Assembly (NCBI GenBank): GCA_030549495.1 | Contig: JAUIRK010001055.1 | Location: 1 to 64,000 of the forward strand | DNA from: Nectonema munidae | Lineage: Eukaryota; Nematomorpha; Nectonematoida; Nectonematidae | Direction: 5' to 3' | Length of the DNA stretch: 64,000 bases | Shown here: positions 56,601-64,000 of the stretch, piece by piece | How positions within the stretch are numbered: the stretch's first letter is position 1 | Layout of the letters: every line of letters begins with the position of its first letter | Position numbers and translations under genes: made by a program | The notes under the pieces: generated by a model | Seen by the model: only the letters and a program-made list of their open reading frames with translations | Database searches by the model: none | Told to the model about the DNA's origin: nothing

Positions 56601-59600
56601 TTACACACTAAGGCATATTTAGAAATTGGTTACGCACTTGTCTTGCGAATTGAGGAATAAAAGTCAATAGTCGAAAGCAGAGGTAGAGTGGATTTGTTTG
56701 GGAAAAATCTAAGTTCTTTCCTGGACTTGTAGCAATGTCCATTCCTTTAAATATTTAAGGGATTGAAGGCGCAATTAGAAGAGAAATGTGCGAAAAAAGG
56801 AATTGGTAGAGTAACCTTAACACTAGCTGGAAGTTGTCGCGGAAAAGAAGATTATGCGTTTCTTGAAAAGCTGAAGAAGTATGCTCGCCAGTACTCTTCG
56901 TCATGTGATGAAGGCGAAATAATCTTTAGAGTTAACCTCTCCTTTCCTAATCTTCTGTCTCTGCTGTGTGAGTCGGATATTGGAATTCATACGATGTGGA
57001 ATGAACACTTTGGTATTGGTAATATAATTTTTTTGCTTTTAGTATATAGTAATACACACACAAACACAGAGATATACATACATTCATACTACACACCAGT
57101 GTTGGATCAAATACTTATTAACAAATATCAAATACAAATTCATCGGTATTACGTTTTAGCGAACCCAGGAGAACCCATCATCAAATGAGTTTTGAATTTT
57201 TTTTCTATTTTTATTTAAATGTATTCTATTTTTTTTTTGAAATATGAATATAGCGAGCATATGCAAACATATCATAAAATAAATTAGTAGAAGCTTTTTT
57301 CAAAACTTTTACTTTAAATATGTTCTATTTAAAGTATAATATAAATTAAAAAAATGTTTAGGATTTGGAATTTTTTGAGATGTGAATATACTTAACCCAT
57401 TTAAGACCAAGCAAAGCAGACGACTTTAGTAATTCCTATTTAATACCATGTAAAGTAGGAATTCGTCTGGGTTCCCTTTGGGAACACTGGTCGTAAATGG
57501 GGTAACCTAAGCAAACCCATTCTAAAAAATATCAGTTTAACCCATTAAGTCCCAATGTTCCCATTTGGGAACATAAGTAATTTCATCTTCGCCTGCTTTT
57601 TTCAATGACTTTGAATATAAATCGTCTGCGTTTTTTTAGATATCGTCTGATTTCTATGGTACTTAATGGGTTAAAGTTTTTTATCTATATATTCTATTTA
57701 AAAAATACAAATAAATTTTTTTCAGTTTGAAAGATATCTTTTTCATATCTGAATTTAGCGAGACCAGTGAAAGCTGTCTTTAAACAGATGAGTTAAGCCT
57801 ATATATAATAAAGTATATAGAATATACAATATAGAGAATAAATAAATAAGTATAACATTTTTTCCCCAAACCTTGCAACTTTTCCCATCCTAAGTTTACA
57901 ACGAATCCCCGTTGAAAAACGCTGTTCTGAGGCATAATCCTGATGATGCATGCAATTGATCACTTTCTGTTGATTTTTTTTAAGATATTTGAAACCGAGA
58001 AAATAATAGGATGGTTATTATGAGAAAATTGATAAAGTATTCCATTTCTATCATTTATATAGGAGATTTTTTTTGAAGTGGCTGATTTGTTGATGCGCAT
58101 GGTAAGCGCAAGTTTTATTTCTTTTATTTTCTATATAAGATAATAGTCTATGATAATTATATAATTGAAAAATGAGTTAAAAAAGAATTAAAAAATGGTG
58201 AATCAGTAGAAAAAGTTGATTTGACCCGTACCCCAGAAAAGGTTGGCCACCTAATCTCATTATTTGGTTAAGTTTGTTTGTTATATATAAGAACGTCTAA
58301 GCACTTATTTCTATACAAAATATTCATTCCGTTTCGAATGATCATTAAAGTTTAAAATAAGAAAACATATTTATTGTTCTAATTTAAGTACTATTGTTTT
58401 ATGGCGAAAAAACTTTTTACTTATTTTTCGAGAACTTCAAAAATGGAAAAACTTTTTGAGCTTTTATATAGCGTAAAAGTTTTATTTTTGCAAACTCGTT
58501 GAAATTAACGTATCCATATAGTTTATAATGAACACACTTTTAACTTGTTTTGGTAAAAGTTATTAAGATATTTTGGTCATACCTTGTTTCTTCCCATCTG
58601 TTTTTGCTGTATATATAATTATTCAAAAAAAAATTTATTAAAAATTGTCATCTTATAATTGAAATCTGTAATTGTTATAACTTATTGAATAATTTTTTAA
58701 AGGAATCGTTGAAATGATGGCATCGGGGCTTCTTACTATTGCTCATAATTCTGGAGGTCCCAAGCTTGATATTATCCAAAATAACGAACGTAAGAATTTT
58801 GTAATTTAATATTCTTTTTTATCCATATTAACATTCTTTCTCTGATTTAATTTGAATTCTTGTAAACTGTGCACAATTGATCTTTTTATTCATTGAATAC
58901 AATAATGATTTGTGTTTATTGAACGTTAACACCAACCCTCTGTTCCAAAAATCACAAGTTTACCTAATATGTGATAAAACTAAAAAATCATTTCAATTCA
59001 AATTAACAAAAAATTTCAACATTGTAGATAAGTTTCGTCTTTTGTGTTTTTCAAGAATATCCTCTAAGTATTACAAATTTTATCAAGGCAAAATGAATTG
59101 TTTGTGTTTAATTAAAGTTAAATTTGATTAATTATTATTATTAGAAGACGCAGGCAGATTACCCAAACTTTGATTATCTTCTCTTTATTATTTCTTTATT
59201 GTTTTTCAGTTTATGAGATTCTTGGTACTCAGCATAAATGTTCATTTTTCCAATATTGTATCTTAAATAATAAATACATTCAGGAATAGGAGTTTTTGGA
59301 TATATCAATTTAATTTTGATTAATCGATTATGGAATTTTCTACTCACGAGTATTCATTATTCATGCCTTCACGTTAAAAATAAAGTGAAAATGGTATAAT
59401 AATATTGAATGATATTTTATTTTACAGTTCTAATCTTGATTCAGATCTTGCCGAAACGTATGTCTTTTATTTACTAGCTTCAATTCTAACAACCCTACAG
59501 CTCTCGTTACTTATGTTGCTTTAATATGACCTTATCTATTACATAGGTTCGTCAATCAAGTTTCAGATTGGTACTCGGGTTAGTTTCATTTATGTCGGAT

Positions 59601-60841
59601 TATAATATTAACTTACCATAAATAAAGCTTTTTTAAACGCTGGTATCTATATTTTATATTTTTTGCCATACGATCTCAAACTTGAATTCTTAAACTCTCC
59701 AATTGAAATTTTGAAACTAAGCAAATGGCCAATCGCAGGGATTGCAGTAGCAGTAGCAATAAGCCACAGCTGTAAGACAAACTTTTTTTCTATAAAAAAA
59801 AACGATTATAAAATGGCACTGCGTCTTATAGCCAAGAAAAATCCGCGTGTTTTTACTACGGGCTGAAAAAAATGAATTTCTTATCATCTCCAGTTATAGT
59901 GGTATTGTATAACGCAATATTCGAGTTTTCAACGCTACCGCATCAAGTTAAAACAAAATTATTTAATATTTATAGATTTTAGAGTTGTCATTTTGGAGTC
60001 GTATAAATTTCACTAAAAATGCATCATCTCAAAAATAGATTTCTAATGATTACTAAAATTTATGTTATTCTGAGTCTTAGATTGTTGGAAAAGTTAACAA
60101 CAGTTATTTTAGTGATTATAGTCACATTTTTAGATTTTTTTGATAATTTTTCAAAAATATAGCAAACAAAACTACTTCAGAGCTCAACAGGGTACACTCA
60201 ATACTTTTCAATCATATTCAATTAAATGAGACATTTTAGAGGGTTTTTGTTTTTTTGTAGTCATGATAAAAATGTTATATTGAGGAAAATTAAACTCTCT
60301 GAAGCACAGTTATTAAATTTTGATTATTTACAAGTGTGATAAGGGGATTGTAAATAAAACTAGGTAAAATAAGAGAAAAGCAATTCTTTTTTTCCCATAT
60401 CCACCATAGAATCAATTAAAAATGGAAAGATAAACTTATAAATCTCTGTAGGTCAATGCCAAATATCATCTCTTAGAAATAATCATAAAGCAATTCTACA
60501 CATATACTGTGCTGAATATAATAGATACAAAATGAATTCAAAATTTTGCGTTGAGAAATACATTTTATTTATCGTTCTATTTGGAATAGAGTGGGCGTAA
60601 GTTTTAACACTAACTAAAATTATGCACAATGATTTGTTTAGCAGGGAAGCGAGGTTTTCTGGCAGATTCTCAAAGTGAATATATAGAAGCATTGTATTGT
60701 GCAATCACAATGGAACAGTTGGAAAGAGAGTGCATGATCGAAAACGCCAAAGCATCTGTTTCTCGCTTCAGTCAAGAAAGGTTCAAGGAATCTCTTATTC
60801 AAGTTTTAGATGAGCACATTTCCCAGTTTCATAACTCTTGA
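35491..60841 (+). CDS. ALG11: ALG11, GDP-Man:Man3GlcNAc2-PP-dolichol alpha-1,2-mannosyltransferase, six exons, apparently complete
   Basis: ALG11 adds the fourth and fifth mannoses to the dolichol-linked N-glycan precursor on the cytosolic face of the ER. Exons are 35491-35687, 45960-46091, 49099-49714, 56760-57018, 58703-58789 and 60642-60841. All junctions are GT-AG, phases agree, and the sum is 1,491 nt, or 496 residues plus stop; human ALG11 has 492. Residues about 2-24 are a hydrophobic N-terminal anchor. The nucleotide-sugar loop [11 protein letters not shown] is in exon 1. The GT-B/GT4 signature E-x7-E is E397 to E405 (EHFGIGIVE), split between exons 4 and 5, followed by [11 protein letters not shown]. 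The C-terminus keeps ASVSRFS. AATAAA lies at 60940-60945. Intron 1 is 10.3 kb and carries two tandem arrays. No disabling change was seen. Confidence 0.95.
36165..38210. repeat. Tandem array, period about 143-152 bp, five copies, split by a Tigger-type insertion
   Basis: The marker AAAATCTGT occurs at 36339, 36482, 36626 and 38042; with the 1,264-bp insertion (element plus TA) removed, the spacings are 143, 144 and 152. A second marker, CAAATTTTACATG, occurs five times. Copies are moderately diverged. It lies in ALG11 intron 1 and shares no sequence with the larger array at 40548-44745. Confidence 0.88.
36743..38004. mobile_element. Non-autonomous pogo/Tigger-like element inserted in the tandem array
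   Basis: It starts CAGTAAACTCTGTCTAAACC and ends, read inward, GTCAACTCTCTATACACCGG. TA flanks both ends (36741-36742 and 38005-38006). A second inner copy of CTGTCTAAACCGGA lies near each end. At 37617-37844 it keeps an open frame containing [20 protein letters not shown] that I do not recognise as a transposase. Confidence 0.85.
39141..40020 (-). mobile_element. piggyBac transposase fragment
   Basis: Minus-strand peptides run in order from 40010: [75 protein letters not shown], then (39410-39135) a C-terminus with GISLC. The ADWLYKKG...GT..TRRKGIP and DxFDQ blocks mark a piggyBac DDE domain. The catalytic Asp in FDQ is present. Several stops and frame changes occur, and only the last part of the Cys-rich zinc-binding tail remains. 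The N-terminus and TTAA ends were not found. Confidence 0.85.
40021..40547. other. AT-rich spacer before the 28-unit array
   Basis: I see no gene or element end; the array begins with a degenerate unit at about 40548. Confidence 0.4.
40548..44745. repeat. 28-unit tandem array, period about 148.6 bp, with higher-order structure, in ALG11 intron 1
   Basis: The core GTTGAGCTGTCATATATCAA starts at 40652, 40803, 40948, 41091, 41241, 41392, 41537, 41688, 41837, 41986, 42131, 42272, 42422, 42572, 42718, 42868, 43019, 43170, 43321, 43471, 43621, 43771, 43916, 44066, 44213, 44366 and 44513, plus a decayed copy at 44665 (GTTGAGCTGTCAAATATCAA). Mean spacing is (44665-40652)/27 = 148.6. About 50 bp around each core are near-invariant. 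The remaining about 100 bp falls into recurring variant types of fixed length (for example 145 bp). Units at both edges are the most diverged, as expected from unequal exchange. No open frame spans a unit. Confidence 0.97.
44746..45959. other. ALG11 intron 1, right part
   Basis: A possible hAT MITE edge (CTAGGGATGGGACGATATC at about 45044) is present, but I could not find its other end. Otherwise it is AT-rich DNA up to the exon 2 acceptor. Confidence 0.35.
45960..46091 (+). CDS. ALG11: ALG11 exon 2 (short exon)
   Basis: This 132-nt exon lies between acceptor ATTTTCTAG and donor TTAAA/GTAAAT. It reads (R)[20 protein letters not shown], then [20 protein letters not shown]. Human ALG11 has [20 protein letters not shown]...FNIRLIHPVQFVFL at this point. 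It takes the two-base carry AG from exon 1 and passes on AA to exon 3, so it is the only candidate seen that joins them. Confidence 0.9.
46092..47176. other. ALG11 intron 2, first part
   Basis: Copies of the palindrome GATTTCATGAAATC and its halves cluster at about 46530-46660. The rest is AT-rich without genes. Confidence 0.5.
47177..47325 (+). mobile_element. tRNA-derived SINE (copy 2)
   Basis: It starts GGGGCGTGAGTGAGGTTGG, carries the B box GGTTCGATTCC at 47229-47239, and ends with CCTTTACCTATAAC. It is the partner of the minus-strand copy at 6745-6894. The 5' 70 bp resembles a decayed tRNA; the 3' body contains CAATTGTGCCTTCTCGATG, shared by both copies. Confidence 0.8.
47326..49098. 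other. ALG11 intron 2, second part
   Basis: At about 48260-48480 the plus strand shows protein-like runs in different frames ([39 protein letters not shown]) of no known family, probably an old element. The rest is AT-rich. Confidence 0.35.
49099..49714 (+). CDS. ALG11: ALG11 exon 3
   Basis: The exon begins after ATTTATAG and ends TTTTTG/GTAAGT, giving 616 nt. It encodes [13 protein letters not shown] (human YPHFTLLGQSLGS), [45 protein letters not shown] and [15 protein letters not shown]. The first in-frame ATG is internal; the true exon reaches 67 nt further upstream. Confidence 0.94.
50231..51157. mobile_element. Non-autonomous hAT element with intact ends and target duplication
   Basis: It is 927 bp long with inverted ends CAGGGCGAG and CTCGCCCTG and an exact 8-bp duplication GTTATAAG (50223-50230 and 51158-51165). 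Subterminal AAAGTCAATAAAGTC motifs occur at both ends. The left 250 bp nearly matches the element at 23239. The inside keeps a minus-strand frame (50494-50706) with Cys pairs ([25 protein letters not shown]) that may be a zinc-finger remnant, and no catalytic domain. Confidence 0.93.
51720..54470 (-). mobile_element. CR1-like LINE, degenerate, with ORF1, endonuclease and reverse transcriptase
   Basis: On the minus strand, ORF1 lies at about 54459-53875 (Lys-rich, with [20 protein letters not shown]) and is followed by a zinc knuckle remnant [13 protein letters not shown] near 53745. The endonuclease shows [13 protein letters not shown] at about 52970-53010. RT motif A is [20 protein letters not shown] (52266-52454), and the thumb/C-terminus is [20 protein letters not shown] (51729-51920). 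The motif-B and YADD segment is largely lost. Many stops and shifts show it is old. It fills ALG11 intron 3. Confidence 0.85.
54640..55130 (-). mobile_element. Tigger/pogo transposase N-terminal fragment
   Basis: The minus strand encodes [28 protein letters not shown], then a CENP-B-type HTH with [20 protein letters not shown], then [25 protein letters not shown] is the first catalytic Asp block of pogo/Tigger transposases. The frame ends right after it, so the rest of the DDE domain is missing. It is less decayed than the Tigger copy at 7253-10686 and belongs to a different family. Confidence 0.88.
55131..56759. other. ALG11 intron 3, right part
   Basis: I see no gene. A short run of CTAAC-like words at about 56530-56580 is too irregular for telomeric repeat. 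Confidence 0.4.
56760..57018 (+). CDS. ALG11: ALG11 exon 4
   Basis: The acceptor is ATATTTAAG/GGATTG, with a poor pyrimidine tract, and the donor ATTG/GTAATA. It encodes [20 protein letters not shown], then [17 protein letters not shown], then [15 protein letters not shown], which matches human [16 protein letters not shown]. The first Glu of the E-x7-E motif is here. An alternative acceptor AG nine bases further on would drop three residues. Confidence 0.9.
57396..57501. mobile_element. TTAA-type (piggyBac-like) MITE, copy 1
   Basis: It is 106 bp with ends CCCATTTAAGACCA and (right, read inward) CCCATTTACGACCA. TTAA precedes it (57392-57395) and GTAA follows, one change from TTAA. Confidence 0.8.
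57541..57670. mobile_element. TTAA-type (piggyBac-like) MITE, copy 2
   Basis: It is 130 bp between perfect TTAA sites (57537-57540 and 57671-57674), with ends CCCATTAAGT and (read inward) CCCATTAAGT. Its interior (TTCATCTTCG...CAATGACTTTGAATATAAAT) recurs at 62801-62914. Confidence 0.9.
57675..58702. other. ALG11 intron 4, right part
   Basis: AT-rich; I see no exon or element end. Confidence 0.4.
58703..58789 (+). CDS. ALG11: ALG11 exon 5
   Basis: This 87-nt exon follows TTTTTTAAAG and ends GAAC/GTAAGA. It encodes (G)[18 protein letters not shown], then [10 protein letters not shown], matching human [24 protein letters not shown]. It holds the second Glu of the E-x7-E catalytic signature. 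Confidence 0.93.
58790..60641. other. ALG11 intron 5
   Basis: AT-rich; short frames (58877-59131, 59663-59866) show no known product, and no element ends were seen. Confidence 0.4.
60642..60841 (+). CDS. ALG11: ALG11 exon 6 (terminal)
   Basis: It encodes [20 protein letters not shown], then [20 protein letters not shown] and a short tail to TGA at 60839-60841. Human ALG11 has TGFLAESEEDYAETIAHIL and ARASVSRFSDQEF. Two in-phase acceptors exist, TTTAG/CA (60642) and TTTAGCAG/GG (60645). They differ by one residue and I cannot choose firmly. Confidence 0.9.
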
Positions 60842-60939
60842 TGCTTTTCAGTTCTGTGATTCAGCATTCCCACATTTGATGGGGATGATTTGATTGAGAT
60901 ATTTTTATAAACTATTCCATGCTCTTCTCATGAATGATA

Positions 60940-60945
60940 AATAAA
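60940..60945 (+). promoter_or_regulatory. ALG11: ALG11 polyadenylation signal
   Basis: AATAAA lies 99 nt after the ALG11 stop codon within the run ATAAATAAATAA, the first canonical hexamer downstream. Confidence 0.6.
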
Positions 60946-61057
60946 TAATTGGAAAATGTGAATTTTTTAATCTAAGTTCCTTATTTTTTAAGTCAACTTT
61001 TTTGTATCTTAGTCGTACTCATAACCCATACACACACGCACAAACACAGATACGGAC

Positions 61058-61845
61058 TAGAGTCCTGCATGAGCAAAATTTTTGTACCCGCACGCGCCTA
61101 CACCTGCAAAATAGATTATATAAGTGCTCGGGGGTCTCGTAAATTAATTTTTTTACTCTTCACAGCTTCAGATGTAAATTTTTGCGTAAACTGGATTTTG
61201 AGCTCACAACAATTGAATCGACTGAGCATTGGGCCTACAAAACATTATTTTATTACGCTACATTTGGGAGATGGAATCAAAGGGTTTAACATCTGACTCC
61301 TTCTTGAAGCACTCACAAAACTCGGACTCGATTAGAATATGTTCATTCATAATCTAATTTCTTTCTCTGACTCGCACTTTCTTTTGAAAACAGATTGCGA
61401 ATCTTGTTTTCTCAAAATCACCCACTTCAACTGCGCAATCCCTCTTAAATCAATCTTTTGTGCCACACACATGTCATGGCGGCGTTTTATAATCTTAAAT
61501 TTCAAATCAAATTAAAAAATGTATGAGGTATTTATGCAAAAACTCAATAGATAAAGCTTTTTAGTTTTTGGATAAGCAACTAACAGTGTATTTCACTGCT
61601 ACAAATGAGATGTCAATAAGCTAATTAGTAGAAAAGGGTTTTATTTATCCTTATTATACACAGTAACTAACACCACACTTCACATTATGCCCCTTCTTGA
61701 TTGCTGAAAACATTATATTCTTCTCAAATATTGCCCGCAACTCAAAATTCTTCCACCCATATCGCCCGTCCTATAAAAATTTTTTATGGGGATACCTTAG
61801 GGTGCTCGTATACCCTTGCGGGCTTCGGGACCGCGCAGTACTTTT
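61058..61845. mobile_element. Putative hAT-type MITE downstream of ALG11
   Basis: The left side AGAGTCCTGCATGAGC...TACCCGCACGCG and right side TACCCTTGCGGGC...GCGCAGTACTT are partly complementary and locally GC-rich in an AT-rich area, like hAT MITEs with an AGxxCTGCAxGGGC start. No target duplication was found. Confidence 0.45.
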
Positions 61846-62485
61846 AACACATACAACGCATTCATACATGCAATGAGCAAACATACGCACGCGTACACAC
61901 AGAAACATAGAAGTACTCACATTAAGGAACTACAAGGAACGTATTTTAATTCAAATAAAAGGATTTGTATATACAGGATAAATATTACGGTTATACATTT
62001 TAAATTATAATCTAAATGTAATCTCCATTGAATTCTATTATTCTTCATGTTATCATTTTAAAATCTTTTGGCAATATGTTTGTACTCCTGCTTTACATAA
62101 TTATTACATTATAGAATTTATATTAGGCATACTCTTGATACAATACATAAATCTCCATATCCTTCAAGTAGGATAAGTGTATTTTATTTTTTTTATATTT
62201 ATTATTTGGAAATTATGACTTCTTTTACTACTATCTTACATATGTCATCAAAACAAGATGGCTCCAAAGTAATGCTTGTCTTTTATTTCATACACGTGCA
62301 ACCGACCGCCTGCCTGACAAAATGCTCCCGCAAATAATCAATACGGAATATTAGCAATATCTACACCGTGAAATTTTTTTGTTTTAACGTTAACTACATT
62401 AAGTTAATAATGAACTTTCTTAAATTTTATATAATGGAGTAGTACCCTAGCTTTTTATAAAATGACTTCCTGTCTTTATATAAAA

Positions 62486-63026
62486 CAGTGGTTCCCAACC
62501 TGTGCTCCGCGGACCCTTAGGGATTTTTTTTAAATATTTTTGCACCATATATAATAGCTTATAAAATATTGCAGTTAAATATTTAAAAAGAAAATTAAAA
62601 CTATTTTTCACGTTTAAATTTTATTTTTTTTCAATCCATACACACTCCTATTACTTATTGGCGAATCATTAATTTTTTAATAAAAAGTAGAGTCTGTAAT
62701 CAATATAGGCCGAAGCCTCAATTTCTTTGTTTTTAAAAATCGTCTTTTTTTCTTTATCATTATTCTATCACAGCTTTAAAAGAAGTTTAGCTGGCATTAA
62801 CCCATTTACGGCCAATGTTTCTATTTTGGAACATAAGTAATTTCATCTTCGTCTGCTTTTTTCAATGACTTTGAATATAAATCGTCTGCGTTTTTTAGAT
62901 ATCGTCTGCTTTATCTAACTTTCTTCGTAACTTTGATAAAATGTAAATTTTATCGTGAGGGAGTCTGAATAATAAATATTTGGGTGTAAAGGGTCTGTGA
63001 GATAAAAAAAAGGTTGGAAATCACTG
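62486..63026. mobile_element. hAT-type MITE (CAGTGGTTCCCAACC family)
   Basis: It is 541 bp, from CAGTGGTTCCCAACCTGTG to GGTTGGAAATCACTG, with the exact 8-bp duplication ATATAAAA on both sides (62478-62485 and 63027-63034). A TTAA-type MITE copy lies inside. CAGTGGTTCCCAACC is a well-known hAT end in animals. Confidence 0.93.
62801..62914. mobile_element. TTAA-type (piggyBac-like) MITE, copy 3, right end lost
   Basis: It follows TTAA (62797-62800) with end CCCATTTACGGCCAATG and shares about 100 bp with 57541-57670. The match ends near 62914 without a right terminus, so this copy is truncated. It is nested in the hAT MITE 62486-63026. Confidence 0.82.
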
Positions 63027-63034
63027 ATATAAAA

Positions 63035-64000
63035 GCAAAAGTGAAAATGTAAGCTAAAAATGACAGTAGCAATTACATAAATACATATTATTATGCTTAT
63101 ATTTTTATTACAATAAATCGCTACAAAATTTTGTTTATTTTTTATCTTTTTATGCTGTTGCATACATCATCAAGATATGTAATTTCATAATACGTTTATT
63201 TATAACTATTATTAAAGTCCAAAGTAAGTATGTAGGAAACAATTAAATACATATTGCACATGCAAACTTTCAAAATGGCGACTAATTTAAACAATTTTTT
63301 AAATTGGTTATGTGCGTATAACAAGGGACTTGTCAGGCCGTGTTTTATTGTTTTGTGTGCCGTAGCATAAAACACTAATAAGATCCCCCACTATAAACTT
63401 CTCAAATATAAGCGCAAATTTTATATAAAGCAGCCTGTGAGTGCGTATTTTTGTGCCTGCACGTATAAATATGTTTGAATTTATGATCTCTGATGACTTT
63501 TGTTATTATGGTTTTACTTGAATAATATTTTAAAGCGATCGCCATATATTGTTTTTTACTCTAATGCGGTGCTATGAAAACTCAGTCTCAGAAAAATCGT
63601 TATCCGAAAACTCGGGTTTGATGTACTCTATCTCAATTCACATTGAATATTAAAGTCTGAAATTGTAGAAATAGCTAAGTAGCTTCTAAAATAGTAGTAG
63701 TCTAAAATGGTCTAAAGTAGTAGCTAAAATAGCTTCAGAAAAGCAAATAAAATGTATAATTGCTTGTTTGGCATTTATTTAAATTAAGTATACAAAAATA
63801 GTAAAGGATATTCATAGAAAAAATTGGAAAACTCGGTCTGAGAAAACTGGGTCTCACAGTTGACTATATTGCTCGCAGAAACTATCATTTATATTTGAAA
63901 ATCGAATCTATGACTCCAGAACTCTTCCATCGTTAAAGCAAAATTAAGGTTTTACTTTGAAGATGAATAAAATTTAATTTTTTTTCAATTTTATATATTT
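63035..64000. other. AT-rich intergenic DNA at the window end
   Basis: A small local duplication of TAGCTAAAATAG-like words (63670-63735) is the only structure noticed; I see no gene. Confidence 0.4.

Overview
This 64 kb window is AT-rich nuclear DNA from an animal, most likely an invertebrate with a large, repeat-laden genome; I cannot fix the taxon. The grounds are two conserved eukaryotic genes broken by canonical GT-AG introns of up to 11.1 kb, a nuclear tRNA-Pro(AGG), and a dense mix of animal-type hAT, pogo/Tigger and piggyBac transposons, CR1-, I- and RTE-like LINEs and a tRNA-derived SINE. I saw no LTR, Polinton or other virus-like element.

Host genes. (1) RFC3, the clamp-loader subunit (yeast Rfc5 orthologue), lies on the minus strand in six visible exons from 21680 down to the stop codon at 2527-2529. 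Together they encode the last 333 residues; an N-terminal exon of about 28 residues was not found. (2) ALG11, the ER alpha-1,2-mannosyltransferase of dolichol-linked oligosaccharide synthesis, lies on the plus strand in six exons from 35491 to 60841. The exon phases all agree and give 496 residues, so the gene looks complete. Its 44-residue exon 2 (45960-46091) is easily missed. The genes are divergent. tRNA-Pro(AGG) sits at 35083-35154, about 340 bp upstream of the ALG11 start codon.

Layout. 1-1607: two abutting hAT fragments. 2527-21680: RFC3, whose 11.1 kb last intron holds two LINE fragments, a SINE, a Tigger element with a hAT MITE inside it, and a further hAT fragment. 21.7-35 kb: intergenic or RFC3 first-intron DNA with hAT pieces, a compositionally odd I/R1-type LINE (26.2-31.1 kb), nested MITEs and a 1.75 kb element with 50-bp inverted ends. 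35.5-60.8 kb: ALG11. Its intron 1 contains a tandem array split by a Tigger-type insertion, a piggyBac remnant, and a 28-unit array (about 40.55-44.75 kb) with a period near 148.6 bp. Later introns hold a second SINE copy, an intact-ended non-autonomous hAT, a CR1-like LINE, a Tigger fragment and paired TTAA MITEs. 60.9-64 kb: more MITEs, one nested in another.

The most unusual structure is the 28-unit array. It shows an eight-unit higher-order repeat, and every unit keeps a near-invariant core with inverted CTGTCA/TGACAG half-sites around ATCAATCAA, while the rest of the unit varies in type and length.
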